64,000 bases of DNA from Clostridiales bacterium (GTDB lineage Bacteria; Bacillota; Clostridia; Christensenellales; Pumilibacteraceae). The first letter of the stretch is position 1. Every line of letters starts with the position of its first letter. A model generated the notes under the pieces. It made no database searches and was not told where the DNA came from. It worked only from the letters and a program-made list of their open reading frames with translations. This document shows, piece by piece, positions 45,375 through 52,887 of this stretch. A program made the position numbers and the translations under genes. Location: contig JAFLVG010000001.1 of NCBI GenBank assembly GCA_022508445.1, positions 62,001 to 126,000 on the forward strand, given 5' to 3'.

Positions 45375-46091
45375 CTACGCTCTACCGATCTTGTCGGAGT
45401 GCTTATAGTAATCGGCAGGCTCGTAGCGGTCGGTGAACTGCCAATACACGGGCGCCATGCCGTTTTTGACAAGCCAATCGTTGACCTTCGAAAACGGTTT
45501 GGAGCCGAAAAATCCGCGGTATGCGGAAAGCGGACTGGGGTGTGCGGACGTGACTGTAAAATTGCGCCCGTCGATGAGCGACAGTTTTTCGCGCGCGCTC
45601 ATTCCCCAGAGAATGTACGCAACCGGCTTATTCCTCTTGTTGAGCGCAGAGATCATCGCGTCCGTGAGATTGTGCCAACCGAGCGAGCTGTGCGACTGCG
45701 CTTCGCCTGCTCTCACTGTGAGCGACGCATTGAGAAGCAGCACGCCCTGATTGGCCCAGCCGATGAGAGTGGTATCGCTATTCGGAGTTACTCCGAGATC
45801 TGATTTAAGCTCTGTAAAAATATTGACGAGAGAAGGCGGCGGCTCGACGCCGTTATTGACGGCAAACGCCAATCCGTTTGCTTGTCCCGCACCGTGATAG
45901 GGGTCCTGGCCGAGAATTACGACGCGCACCTTGTCGTAATCGACAAGCTTTAACGCGGCATAAATTTTGTCGCGCGGCGGATACACCTCGTAACGCGCAT
46001 ACTCGCGGTCTACGGCCTCGTTCAATGTTTTGAAATACGGCTTTTCGTATTCCGCGGCAAGAACCTCGTCCCATTTTTGCGTAATAATCAT
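45375..46091 (-). CDS. ung: Uracil-DNA glycosylase (family 1)
   Basis: Removes uracil from DNA. The 238-residue protein has the catalytic water-activating motif GQDPYHGAGQANGLAF and the DNA-intercalation loop HPSPLSAYRGFFG. GGAG precedes the ATG. It follows an ArsR-like regulator by 26 bp, so the two are probably cotranscribed. Confidence 0.97.
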   Translation of the reverse strand: MIITQKWDEVLAAEYEKPYFKTLNEAVDREYARYEVYPPRDKIYAALKLVDYDKVRVVILGQDPYHGAGQANGLAFAVNNGVEPPPSLVNIFTELKSDLGVTPNSDTTLIGWANQGVLLLNASLTVRAGEAQSHSSLGWHNLTDAMISALNKRNKPVAYILWGMSAREKLSLIDGRNFTVTSAHPSPLSAYRGFFGSKPFSKVNDWLVKNGMAPVYWQFTDRYEPADYYKHSDKIGRA

Positions 46092-46117
46092 AACAGTTTT
46101 TCTTCTCCGTATACCAT

Positions 46118-46465
46118 TTATTTATAACTTCCGTCCATGACCGCACCGACTGCCGCATTCAAAATTTTGGGCACGGCGCGCTCGGACAAGGAGTAGAACA
46201 TGACCTTACCTTGACGGCGGCCGCACACAATCTTTGCCGTTTTTAAAATTCGCAGTTGGTGCGAAACGGTGGTCTGGTTTAGCGAGGTCAGTGTGGAAAG
46301 GTCGGTCACGCACATGGGCGACACCGAAAGCGCGGAAAGTATTTTGAGTCGCGTAACGTCGGACAAAGCGTCGAAAAACATGGCGAGCACAGTGAGATTT
46401 CCCGTATTCGGCAAGCTATCCTCGACCTTCGCCGCAGTCAAGCTGTCAAGCAACATAGTGTTCAT
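46118..46465 (-). CDS. ArsR-family winged-helix regulator
   Basis: 115 residues. The recognition region reads SLNQTTVSHQLRILKTAKIV after LSDVTRLKILSALS. Unlike the metal regulator at 32653 it keeps only one Cys (PMCVTDL) and has no C-terminal DxH...HxxE site, so it may not sense metal. ATG at 46465 is chosen because the promoter at 46472-46500 fits it; the longer frame to 46720 would put that promoter inside the gene. Only six bases separate the -10 box from the ATG, which implies a leaderless message. ung follows. Confidence 0.8.
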   Translation of the reverse strand: MNTMLLDSLTAAKVEDSLPNTGNLTVLAMFFDALSDVTRLKILSALSVSPMCVTDLSTLTSLNQTTVSHQLRILKTAKIVCGRRQGKVMFYSLSERAVPKILNAAVGAVMDGSYK

Positions 46466-46471
46466 GTGTGC

Positions 46472-46500
46472 AATATAACATATATCTTCCCGATTGTCAA
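46472..46500 (-). promoter_or_regulatory. Promoter for the ArsR-ung pair
   Basis: TTGACA, 17 bp, TATATT on the minus strand. The -10 box ends six bases before the regulator ATG, consistent with a leaderless transcript. Confidence 0.6.
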
Positions 46501-46646
46501 TGTCGTGTTTTGGCGCATAACAGCTTGTATCGTCGAAACATCGGTTAACGACCGTGACGAAACCATCCGTAACTATTTCGACATAATTCGCATATACAAT
46601 TTTGTACTCATCGGGTATGAGAAAAAGCAAATTAAGCGGAGGCACA

Positions 46647-46832
46647 ATGCAAAACGATATTTTTTCTCTTTTGATGATGATACTCATGCTCGAAAACGGC
46701 GGCGGCACTGAAAGCATCAATCAACTCGTCATTATGTTCCTGTTGATGAATTCGAGAAACAACGACACGCAAACTCTGTTCGGCTCGCGTCGCTGCAACA
46801 ACTGCGGACGCGACGACGGATATACGTTCTAA
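46647..46832 (+). CDS. Small Met/Leu-rich protein with C-terminal CxxC
   Basis: 61 residues, not recognised. The N-terminal half is very hydrophobic and methionine-rich (SLLMMILMLENGGG, VIMFLLMN), then SRRCNNCGRDDGYTF with a CxxC pair. GGAGG lies four bases before the ATG, supporting a real gene. It could be a tiny membrane protein or an autophagy-like toxin-size peptide; nothing in the neighbourhood decides. A TTTCGACA half site lies about 65 bp upstream. Confidence 0.65.
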   Translation: MQNDIFSLLMMILMLENGGGTESINQLVIMFLLMNSRNNDTQTLFGSRRCNNCGRDDGYTF

Positions 46833-46836
46833 ATAA

Positions 46837-46869
46837 AAAGCCGACGCGTAGCAACACGTCGTCGGCTTT
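46837..46869. terminator. Bidirectional terminator
   Basis: Stem AAAGCCGAC with GTCGGCTTT (46837-46845 with 46861-46869), with A and T runs outside; serves the small plus-strand gene and argS. Confidence 0.8.
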
Positions 46870-46882
46870 AAATCATGTATCG

Positions 46883-48532
46883 CTACATTCTTTCCGGTGC
46901 GTCCAAAAGGACAAGCCCCAGCCCGTACTTCAACGTTTCCGCAACGCGGAGTGTCAGCGCGAGCCGCGCGTTCTCCGTTTTTCCGCCGCACATGATTCGG
47001 TCGGCATTGTAGAATCTGTTAAACGCCTGACAGATCTTCACTAACCTACGCGACACTATCGAAGGCTCGTATTTGACGGCCGCCGAATACACGACCTCGT
47101 CGAAATCGGCAATAAGTTTCACCACCTCGTAAGCCTCATCGTCAAGAAGCTCGCCGCAATCGACCTCGCCCTTATTGTACCCTGCCTTTGCCAGCACCGA
47201 GCGGCACCTTGCATGCGTGTACTGAACATAAGGTCCTGTTTCGCCGTCGAAGTTTAGCGCGTCGGACAGCGAGAAATTCTTGTCTTTGAGCCGCCCGTCG
47301 TACAATGCGTCAAACACGACCGCACCCACGCCCACGCTTTCGGCAACGACAGCGCTGTTTTCTAGGTCGGGATTGCGCTCGGCTATGATTGCCGCCGCCT
47401 TGTCGACTGCGGCGTCAAGCACGTCGCTCAAATACAGAACATTGCCCTTGCGCGTTGAAAGCGACATGCCCTCGACGGACACCATTCCGTAGCTCACGTG
47501 CACCATGTCGTCCGCCCACGGCTCGCCCAGCTTTCCGAGTACTGAAAAAAGCTGTTTGAAATGCAAAGCTTGGTGGCTTGCGACAACATACAAGCACTTA
47601 TCGAAATTATAATTTTCATGCCGGTAATATGCCGCGGCAAGATCTCGCGCGATGTACAGCGAAGCGCCGTCGCTTCTTCTTATGATAGCCGGCGGCATAT
47701 CGTCGCCGAGCAAAACAACCTGCGCGCCTTCGCTCGTCACGAGGAGATTTTTCGCTTTGAGCTTATCTTCAACGCCGCGCACTTTGTCGACGTAAAAGCT
47801 CTCGCCGAGATAGCTGTCGAACTCTATATTGAGCCTACTATAAACCTTTTTCGCCTGTTCGAGCGTAATCGCCTTGAACTTTTCGAACAGTCCTACCGCA
47901 TACTTATCGCCGCTCTCTATCTTGTTTGACCATTCGCGCGCCTCTTTTGCAAGCTCTTCATCCTTTTCGGACTCGTTGTGATAACGAACGTAAAGCTCCA
48001 ATAACTCGTCGAGTCCGCGTTCGTCCAGCCTTTTCGCGCTTCCCCAACGCTTGTACGCCGAAATCAAACCGCCGAACTGCGTGCCGAAATCGCCGAGATG
48101 GTTAATGCCTACGGCGTTCGCGCCGAGCGAACGGTAAATCTTATAGAGCGAACCGCCGATAACGGTAGTCATGAGATGTCCGATGTGGAATGGCTTTGCG
48201 ATATTGACCGACGAATAGTCGAGGCACACGGTCTTTCCGGCGAGCGGCTTAAAAGCGCCGAGCTCGGTCTTGAACGCGTTTTCGACAAAGGCGCCCCTAT
48301 CGAGCGTAAAATTGAGATAGCCGTTTAGCGCCTCTGCTTTCATGCCGTCTATCTTAACCTTCGAAGCCGCTTCGCTTGCTATGAGAGCAGGGCTTTTTCT
48401 CAAAACCTTTGCAAACTTAAAGCACGGAATGCAGTAGTCACAGAACGCTTCCGCCGCCGTTACGTCCGCTTGCTCCAAGTCAGGCAACACTTCTTTTGCC
48501 GCATTGTATATCAAATTCTTATAATCGAACAT
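46883..48532 (-). CDS. argS: Arginyl-tRNA synthetase
   Basis: Class I synthetase of 549 residues. The HIGH motif is in NIAKPFHIGHLMTTVIGG, and in place of KMSKS it has STRKGNVLYLSD as usual for ArgRS. The N-terminal additional domain and the C-terminal DALR anticodon-binding region are both present, ending YGLGLVLLDAPERM. The promoter at 48542-48570 leaves almost no leader. No T-box is seen. Confidence 0.96.
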   Translation of the reverse strand: MFDYKNLIYNAAKEVLPDLEQADVTAAEAFCDYCIPCFKFAKVLRKSPALIASEAASKVKIDGMKAEALNGYLNFTLDRGAFVENAFKTELGAFKPLAGKTVCLDYSSVNIAKPFHIGHLMTTVIGGSLYKIYRSLGANAVGINHLGDFGTQFGGLISAYKRWGSAKRLDERGLDELLELYVRYHNESEKDEELAKEAREWSNKIESGDKYAVGLFEKFKAITLEQAKKVYSRLNIEFDSYLGESFYVDKVRGVEDKLKAKNLLVTSEGAQVVLLGDDMPPAIIRRSDGASLYIARDLAAAYYRHENYNFDKCLYVVASHQALHFKQLFSVLGKLGEPWADDMVHVSYGMVSVEGMSLSTRKGNVLYLSDVLDAAVDKAAAIIAERNPDLENSAVVAESVGVGAVVFDALYDGRLKDKNFSLSDALNFDGETGPYVQYTHARCRSVLAKAGYNKGEVDCGELLDDEAYEVVKLIADFDEVVYSAAVKYEPSIVSRRLVKICQAFNRFYNADRIMCGGKTENARLALTLRVAETLKYGLGLVLLDAPERM

Positions 48533-48541
48533 ATGCGCACC

Positions 48542-48570
48542 TGTATATATGTGAATATTTGGTATTTCAA
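48542..48570 (-). promoter_or_regulatory. Possible promoter for argS
   Basis: TTGAAA, 17 bp, TATACA on the minus strand, the -10 ending nine bases before the argS ATG. Confidence 0.45.
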
Positions 48571-48631
48571 AGCCGATTAGCCGTTATTAAACGCTTACGG
48601 CTGTCAATTTTTCTTAAACTGCGACGACCAA

Positions 48632-49723
48632 TCAAACATTAAACTTGAATTCGACCACGTCACCGTCTTGCATTACGTAATCCTTGCCCTCGCTTCTGAG
48701 CTTTCCCGCCGCCTTTGCCGCGACGAGCGAGCCGCACGAAATGAGATCGTCATACGACACGATCTCGGCGCGAATGAAGCCGCGCTCGAAATCGGTGTGA
48801 ATCTTGCCTGCCGCTTTGGGCGCGGTGGTGCCGCGCTCGATCGTCCAAGCCCTGACCTCTTTTTCTCCGGCAGTGAGATAGCTCATGAGCCCCAACAAAT
48901 CATAGCTCGACGTGATAACGCGTTCAAGCCCCGACTTTGTAAGCCCGAGCGCTTCGAGATATTCGGCACGCTCTTCCTTGGGAAGCTGGGAAATTTCGTT
49001 CTCTACCTTCGCGCAAATATCGATGACCGAAGCGTTGTCGGCCTTGGCGTACTCGCGCATAGCGGCGACGTACTTATTGTCGCTCTTGCCTATATCGTTT
49101 TCGGAAATATTCGCGCAGTAAATTATCGGCTTTGTGGAAAGCAGGAACTGCCCGTCCACCGTCGCAAGCGTTTCACGGTCAAGTCCGAGCGAACGCAAAG
49201 ATGAGCCGCCGTCTATACACGCAGTCATTTTTTTCAAAAGTTCGAGCGCGGCGGCCGCTTTGGGATCGCCGCTTTTCACGGTTTTTTCGAACCGCGCGCG
49301 CCGCTTTTCAATGCTTTCAAGATCGGCGAGCATAAGCTCTGTGTTTATGGTTTCGGCGTCGCGAACGGGATCGACGGAGTCCGACACGTTTATGATATTC
49401 GGATCGTCAAAGCACCTTACAACCTCGATGATTGCGTCGCATTCTCTTATATGCGAAAGGAACTTGTTGCCCAAACCCTCGCCGTGTGAAGCTCCCTTTA
49501 CAAGCCCTGCGATATCGACAAACTCTATAACCGCAGGAACAACGCGCTTCGACGAGTACATCTTTTCGAGAACGGCAAGCCGCTCGTCTGGAACGGCAAC
49601 AACGCCTACGTTTGGCTCTATCGTGCAGAACGGATAGTTAGCGCATTCCGCGCCGGCTTCCGTAATCGCGTTGAACAGTGTGCTTTTGCCGACATTGGGC
49701 AATCCTACAACTCCGATTTTCAT
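48632..49723 (-). CDS. ychF: Redox-regulated ATPase YchF (OLA1/Obg family)
   Basis: 363-residue P-loop protein that binds ribosomes and prefers ATP over GTP. It starts MKIGVVGLPNVGKSTLFNAIT (G1), has VDIAGLVKGASHGEGLGNKFL (G3), and ends in the TGS domain VRAWTIERGTTAPKAAG...DFERGFIRAE. ATG at 49723 with GGAG is chosen; the frame is open to 49747. It has its own promoter. Confidence 0.97.
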   Translation of the reverse strand: MKIGVVGLPNVGKSTLFNAITEAGAECANYPFCTIEPNVGVVAVPDERLAVLEKMYSSKRVVPAVIEFVDIAGLVKGASHGEGLGNKFLSHIRECDAIIEVVRCFDDPNIINVSDSVDPVRDAETINTELMLADLESIEKRRARFEKTVKSGDPKAAAALELLKKMTACIDGGSSLRSLGLDRETLATVDGQFLLSTKPIIYCANISENDIGKSDNKYVAAMREYAKADNASVIDICAKVENEISQLPKEERAEYLEALGLTKSGLERVITSSYDLLGLMSYLTAGEKEVRAWTIERGTTAPKAAGKIHTDFERGFIRAEIVSYDDLISCGSLVAAKAAGKLRSEGKDYVMQDGDVVEFKFNV

Positions 49724-49749
49724 AAGCTCTCCAAAACTGAACTGCAATT

Positions 49750-49778
49750 ATTTTACTATATAAAAATTTTTGTGTCAA
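49750..49778 (-). promoter_or_regulatory. Promoter for ychF
   Basis: TTGACA, 17 bp, TAAAAT on the minus strand, 26 bp before the ychF ATG. Confidence 0.65.
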
Positions 49779-49783
49779 GCAAA

Positions 49784-49807
49784 GAAAAACGCACGCATAG
49801 TGCGTGC
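49784..49807 (-). terminator. Terminator after rnr
   Basis: Stem GCACGCA/TGCGTGC (49791-49797 with 49801-49807) with a 3-nt loop, followed on the minus strand by GTTTTTC. Confidence 0.75.
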
Positions 49808-49845
49808 GAAAATATTGTGCTTATTCTTTCCTGGCCGGTTATTCC

Positions 49846-51828
49846 CTACGCCAAAAGAAAATCTATCCTATCGCCCTCGACCTTTTCCACTATTATGTTT
49901 ACCTTATCGCCGAGCTTGAACGACGCCCTGCCGCAAGAAATGCACAGCCGCTTTGCGTCGAATATCGCGGCAGGCGGAAGCGAATTCATGCGCACAAGCC
50001 CCTCTGCGGAATTTTCGAGTTCGACAAAAAAACCGAAATCGGTGACGGAGCTTATAATGCCGGCGTATCTTTCGCCGATATGCCGCGACATGTACTCGGC
50101 TTTTTTATAGTCGTCCACCTTGCGTTCGCAGTCCTGCGCGGTGCGCTCGGCCTTTGAGCTTTTCATCGCCGCACCGACGGTGAAATCCCTGTACTTGGTC
50201 GTTGCCGCAACGCCGCCTCTCAAATACGCTTTGATTATGCGGTGAATGGCAAGATCGGGGTATCTGCGAATGGGCGAAGTGAAATGGCAGTAGTACGGCT
50301 CGGCAAGCCCGAAATGTCCCTTGTTTGTCGGCTGATAATCTGCCTTTGACATGGCGCGAAGCGTCACCTTGGATACCGCCGCCGAAATATCGGGACGGAC
50401 GCGCTCCAAAATTTTCGCCACCTGCGACGGCACGGGACAGAGCGGACAGCTTACTCCTGCGCCCACGGCGTCGAGATAATCGTTGAGCGCCGAAATCTTT
50501 TCGGGCGACGGGCGCTCGTGAACGCGGTACACAAACGGCACTGGCTTGCCCGAAACGAGCGTTTTGCCGAACTTCTCGGCGACGGCGCAGTTTGCGAGAA
50601 TCATGAACTCCTCTATTATCTGCGCGCTCATGAGCCGCGGCTTTCTCGCGATATCGGCCACATGCCCGACTTCGTCAAACTTGATTTCGGTTTCGGTCAA
50701 ATCGAATTCTATCGATCCGCGCTGTTCTCGTATCTTTATCCGCTTTTTTGCAAGCTCCTGCATGAGTTCGAGCGACGGCACAACGCGTTCAAACTTATCG
50801 CGCAACGCCTTGTCGCCGTCCAATATCGCCTGCACTCCCGTATACGTAAGCCGCGCGCAAGATTTGATAACACCCTCGTGCAAACTCGCGCCGATTCGGT
50901 TACCGTCAACGTCCAACTCGATTTCTGCGGCAAGCACGAGCCTGTCCTCGCCCTCGTTGAGCGAGCAAAGCCCGTTGGACAGCTTTTCGGGAAGCATGGG
51001 TATAACGCGGTCGGCAAGATACACGCTAGTGCCGCGATGCAGGGCCTCGCGGTCGAGCGGCGATCTCTCGGTAACATATTCCGAAACGTCTGCAATATAC
51101 ACGCCGAGAAGGTATCCGCTATCCGTTTTTTCGATAGACACCGCGTCGTCAAAGTCCTTGCTTCCGCTCCCGTCGATAGTAAAAATTATGCGACCGCGGT
51201 AATCGCGGCGGTACGGCTTACTCGCCTCCTCACTGTCTATAACATCGGAAAAAGCGTCGGCTTGCTCTATAACATCGCGCGGAAACTCGGTGCGGAGATT
51301 GTGCGCGGCGATAACGCTCTTAACGTCCATTCCTATCTCGTCGAAACGACCGAGTACGGCTACAACTCGCGCACGGTCGCCGAAATGCGTTTGCACAAGC
51401 TCGATTATTACCTTGTCATGCTCGCTCGCGCCGCCGAGTCCCTGAATTTCGAGCAGCTCGCCGAAATGCTTATCGTCGGGAACGGCGCAAAATACGTTAT
51501 CTCTGTACACTACCGTCGCGACAATATTGTCGCTGTTTTTTTCGTTGATCTCGATAACGCGCCCCTCGCGCCTTCTGCCACCCTCTCGTGCAGGTCTGTC
51601 GCTTGTTATTATTGCGCGAACGGCGTCTCCGTGCCGCGCGCCGCAAAGATTTACGCCCGATATGAAAACGTCGCCGGTATTCTCGCCGCGAATAAATCCG
51701 AATCTGTCGCCCTTACAATCGATAACGCCCGAAACGGTTTTTGGCACAACGTCAAAATAAGCGGAGCGTCCGCCTCCTCCGTAATGCGCCGCAAAATGTT
51801 TTTTTGAATGTTTTTTATCGTATTTCAT
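49846..51828 (-). CDS. rnr: Ribonuclease R (RNase II/RNB family)
   Basis: 3'-5' exoribonuclease of 660 residues. Two cold-shock-type OB folds lead into the RNB domain with the acidic active site FTIDGSGSKDFDDAVSIE, SPIRRYPDL later on, and a C-terminal S1 domain (YAGIISSVTDFGFFVELEN). Compared with the common 720-810 form it lacks the N-terminal helix-turn-helix and the long basic tail. Beginning MKYDKKHSKKHF it keeps a short basic head. It lies after secG, separated by a terminator. Confidence 0.95.
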   Translation of the reverse strand: MKYDKKHSKKHFAAHYGGGGRSAYFDVVPKTVSGVIDCKGDRFGFIRGENTGDVFISGVNLCGARHGDAVRAIITSDRPAREGGRRREGRVIEINEKNSDNIVATVVYRDNVFCAVPDDKHFGELLEIQGLGGASEHDKVIIELVQTHFGDRARVVAVLGRFDEIGMDVKSVIAAHNLRTEFPRDVIEQADAFSDVIDSEEASKPYRRDYRGRIIFTIDGSGSKDFDDAVSIEKTDSGYLLGVYIADVSEYVTERSPLDREALHRGTSVYLADRVIPMLPEKLSNGLCSLNEGEDRLVLAAEIELDVDGNRIGASLHEGVIKSCARLTYTGVQAILDGDKALRDKFERVVPSLELMQELAKKRIKIREQRGSIEFDLTETEIKFDEVGHVADIARKPRLMSAQIIEEFMILANCAVAEKFGKTLVSGKPVPFVYRVHERPSPEKISALNDYLDAVGAGVSCPLCPVPSQVAKILERVRPDISAAVSKVTLRAMSKADYQPTNKGHFGLAEPYYCHFTSPIRRYPDLAIHRIIKAYLRGGVAATTKYRDFTVGAAMKSSKAERTAQDCERKVDDYKKAEYMSRHIGERYAGIISSVTDFGFFVELENSAEGLVRMNSLPPAAIFDAKRLCISCGRASFKLGDKVNIIVEKVEGDRIDFLLA

Positions 51829-51842
51829 AGAATATTGTCAAC

Positions 51843-51867
51843 AAAAAAGGGGCTAACTTGTAGCCCC
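51843..51867 (-). terminator. Terminator after secG
   Basis: Stem GGGGCTA/TAGCCCC (51849-51855 with 51861-51867), 5-nt loop, six T on the minus strand. rnr starts beyond it, so secG and rnr are partly uncoupled. Confidence 0.8.
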
Positions 51868-51875
51868 TCGATAAC

Positions 51876-52175
51876 TTAGTTGCCGCGGTAGATGAACAAT
51901 GTCACAAAGAACAATATGGCGAGCACGCCCTCTATTATCCCGAGTATGACGGTTATCTTCTTCATCACCGATTCGAGCGACTTCGATTTGTCTTTTGAAT
52001 AGAAAGTATCACGCGTGCCGGTGAGCGCACCCATACCGGATGAGGACGACGGCTGAAACATGATGACAACAATAAGTGCAAGTGCAAGAAGCACCATGAG
52101 CGATATGAGAACTATGCGTATGATTGGGAAGGAGTCAACGATCCAACCTGCTACTGAAACAAACGAAAATGACAT
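51876..52175 (-). CDS. secG: Protein translocase subunit SecG
   Basis: 99 residues with two membrane spans and the SecG signature between them (IMFQPSSSSGMGALTG). The first span is about 18-43 and the second about 72-95, as in the Sec translocon subunit. The secG-rnr order is common in Firmicutes (often with smpB further on). Confidence 0.92.
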   Translation of the reverse strand: MSFSFVSVAGWIVDSFPIIRIVLISLMVLLALALIVVIMFQPSSSSGMGALTGTRDTFYSKDKSKSLESVMKKITVILGIIEGVLAILFFVTLFIYRGN

Positions 52176-52229
52176 TATTTTCTCCGAACAAAAAATCGTT
52201 TTGGGATTGCTTTTTGGATTGCATTGTTT

Positions 52230-52258
52230 ATTATATCACAACCGCTCTTTTAGTGCAA
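52230..52258 (-). promoter_or_regulatory. Promoter for secG
   Basis: TTGCAC, 17 bp, TATAAT on the minus strand, about 55 bp before the secG ATG. Confidence 0.6.
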
Positions 52259-52363
52259 GCGTTTTTACGCAAAAAATCGGCAAGACAATATTTAATTTAT
52301 ACCCATAAATACAAGCGTAAGCGCAAAATTTGCGATAATCGAAAAAATACTGAAACGCAAAAC

Positions 52364-52389
52364 ACCGAAAGACATATAATCCTTTCGGT
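52364..52389 (-). terminator. Probable terminator after spoVG
   Basis: Stem ACCGAAAG/CTTTCGGT with a 10-nt loop, followed on the minus strand by GTTTTGC. The rest of the 249-bp gap between secG and spoVG shows only the secG promoter. Confidence 0.55.
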
Positions 52390-52424
52390 TTACGCGTTAT
52401 TTCGATATTTACATAGGAACTATG

Positions 52425-52703
52425 TTATTCTTGTGGAGCAGAGGCGCGTTCGAGTTCTTCTTTGTATTTATCGATCACGAGTTTTGCTATGTAGTCGCGC
52501 GTCGAATTATTGATAGGATGCGCAACATCACGGAATTCGCCGGTACCCATACGTTTGTTGGGCATAGCGACAAATAAGCCTCCCTCGGTCTCAACCACAC
52601 GCAAGTCATGAACAACAAAACAATCATCTATTGTGATAGACGCTGCAGCTTTGAGCTTGCCGGGTTCTTTCACGAGGCGGAGTCTTACCTCGGTGATATC
52701 CAC
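52425..52703 (-). CDS. spoVG: SpoVG-family regulator
   Basis: 92-residue RNA/DNA-binding protein. It reads MDITEVRLRLV at the start and holds the conserved MPNKRMGTGEFRDVAHPIN core. In sporulating Firmicutes it affects septation and cortex formation, and homologues bind RNA. The start is a GTG at 52703 with GGAGG upstream; the open frame extends to 52766 but that would add non-family sequence. Confidence 0.95.
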   Translation of the reverse strand: MDITEVRLRLVKEPGKLKAAASITIDDCFVVHDLRVVETEGGLFVAMPNKRMGTGEFRDVAHPINNSTRDYIAKLVIDKYKEELERASAPQE

Positions 52704-52737
52704 AATTTTCCTCCGAAAATGAATTGCGTCCGTAAGT

Positions 52738-52766
52738 AGTTTAGCACAGTCGTTACAAAAAATCAA
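52738..52766 (-). promoter_or_regulatory. Promoter for spoVG
   Basis: TTGATT, 17 bp, TAAACT on the minus strand, about 35 bp before the GTG start. Confidence 0.55.
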
Positions 52767-52887
52767 TAGATTTGCAAAACTTTTTTCGGGCGCGCAAATA
52801 TACTATAACTATTTTGCCGAGAAGCCGCCGAAATATACCGTAATGCCCGCATTCACAGCTTTAACGGCTTCGGCATACATAGATTAT

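Noticed and set aside
50518..51807. 429-codon open frame on the plus strand opposite rnr
   Set aside because: Shadow of rnr; composition is unlike the real genes.
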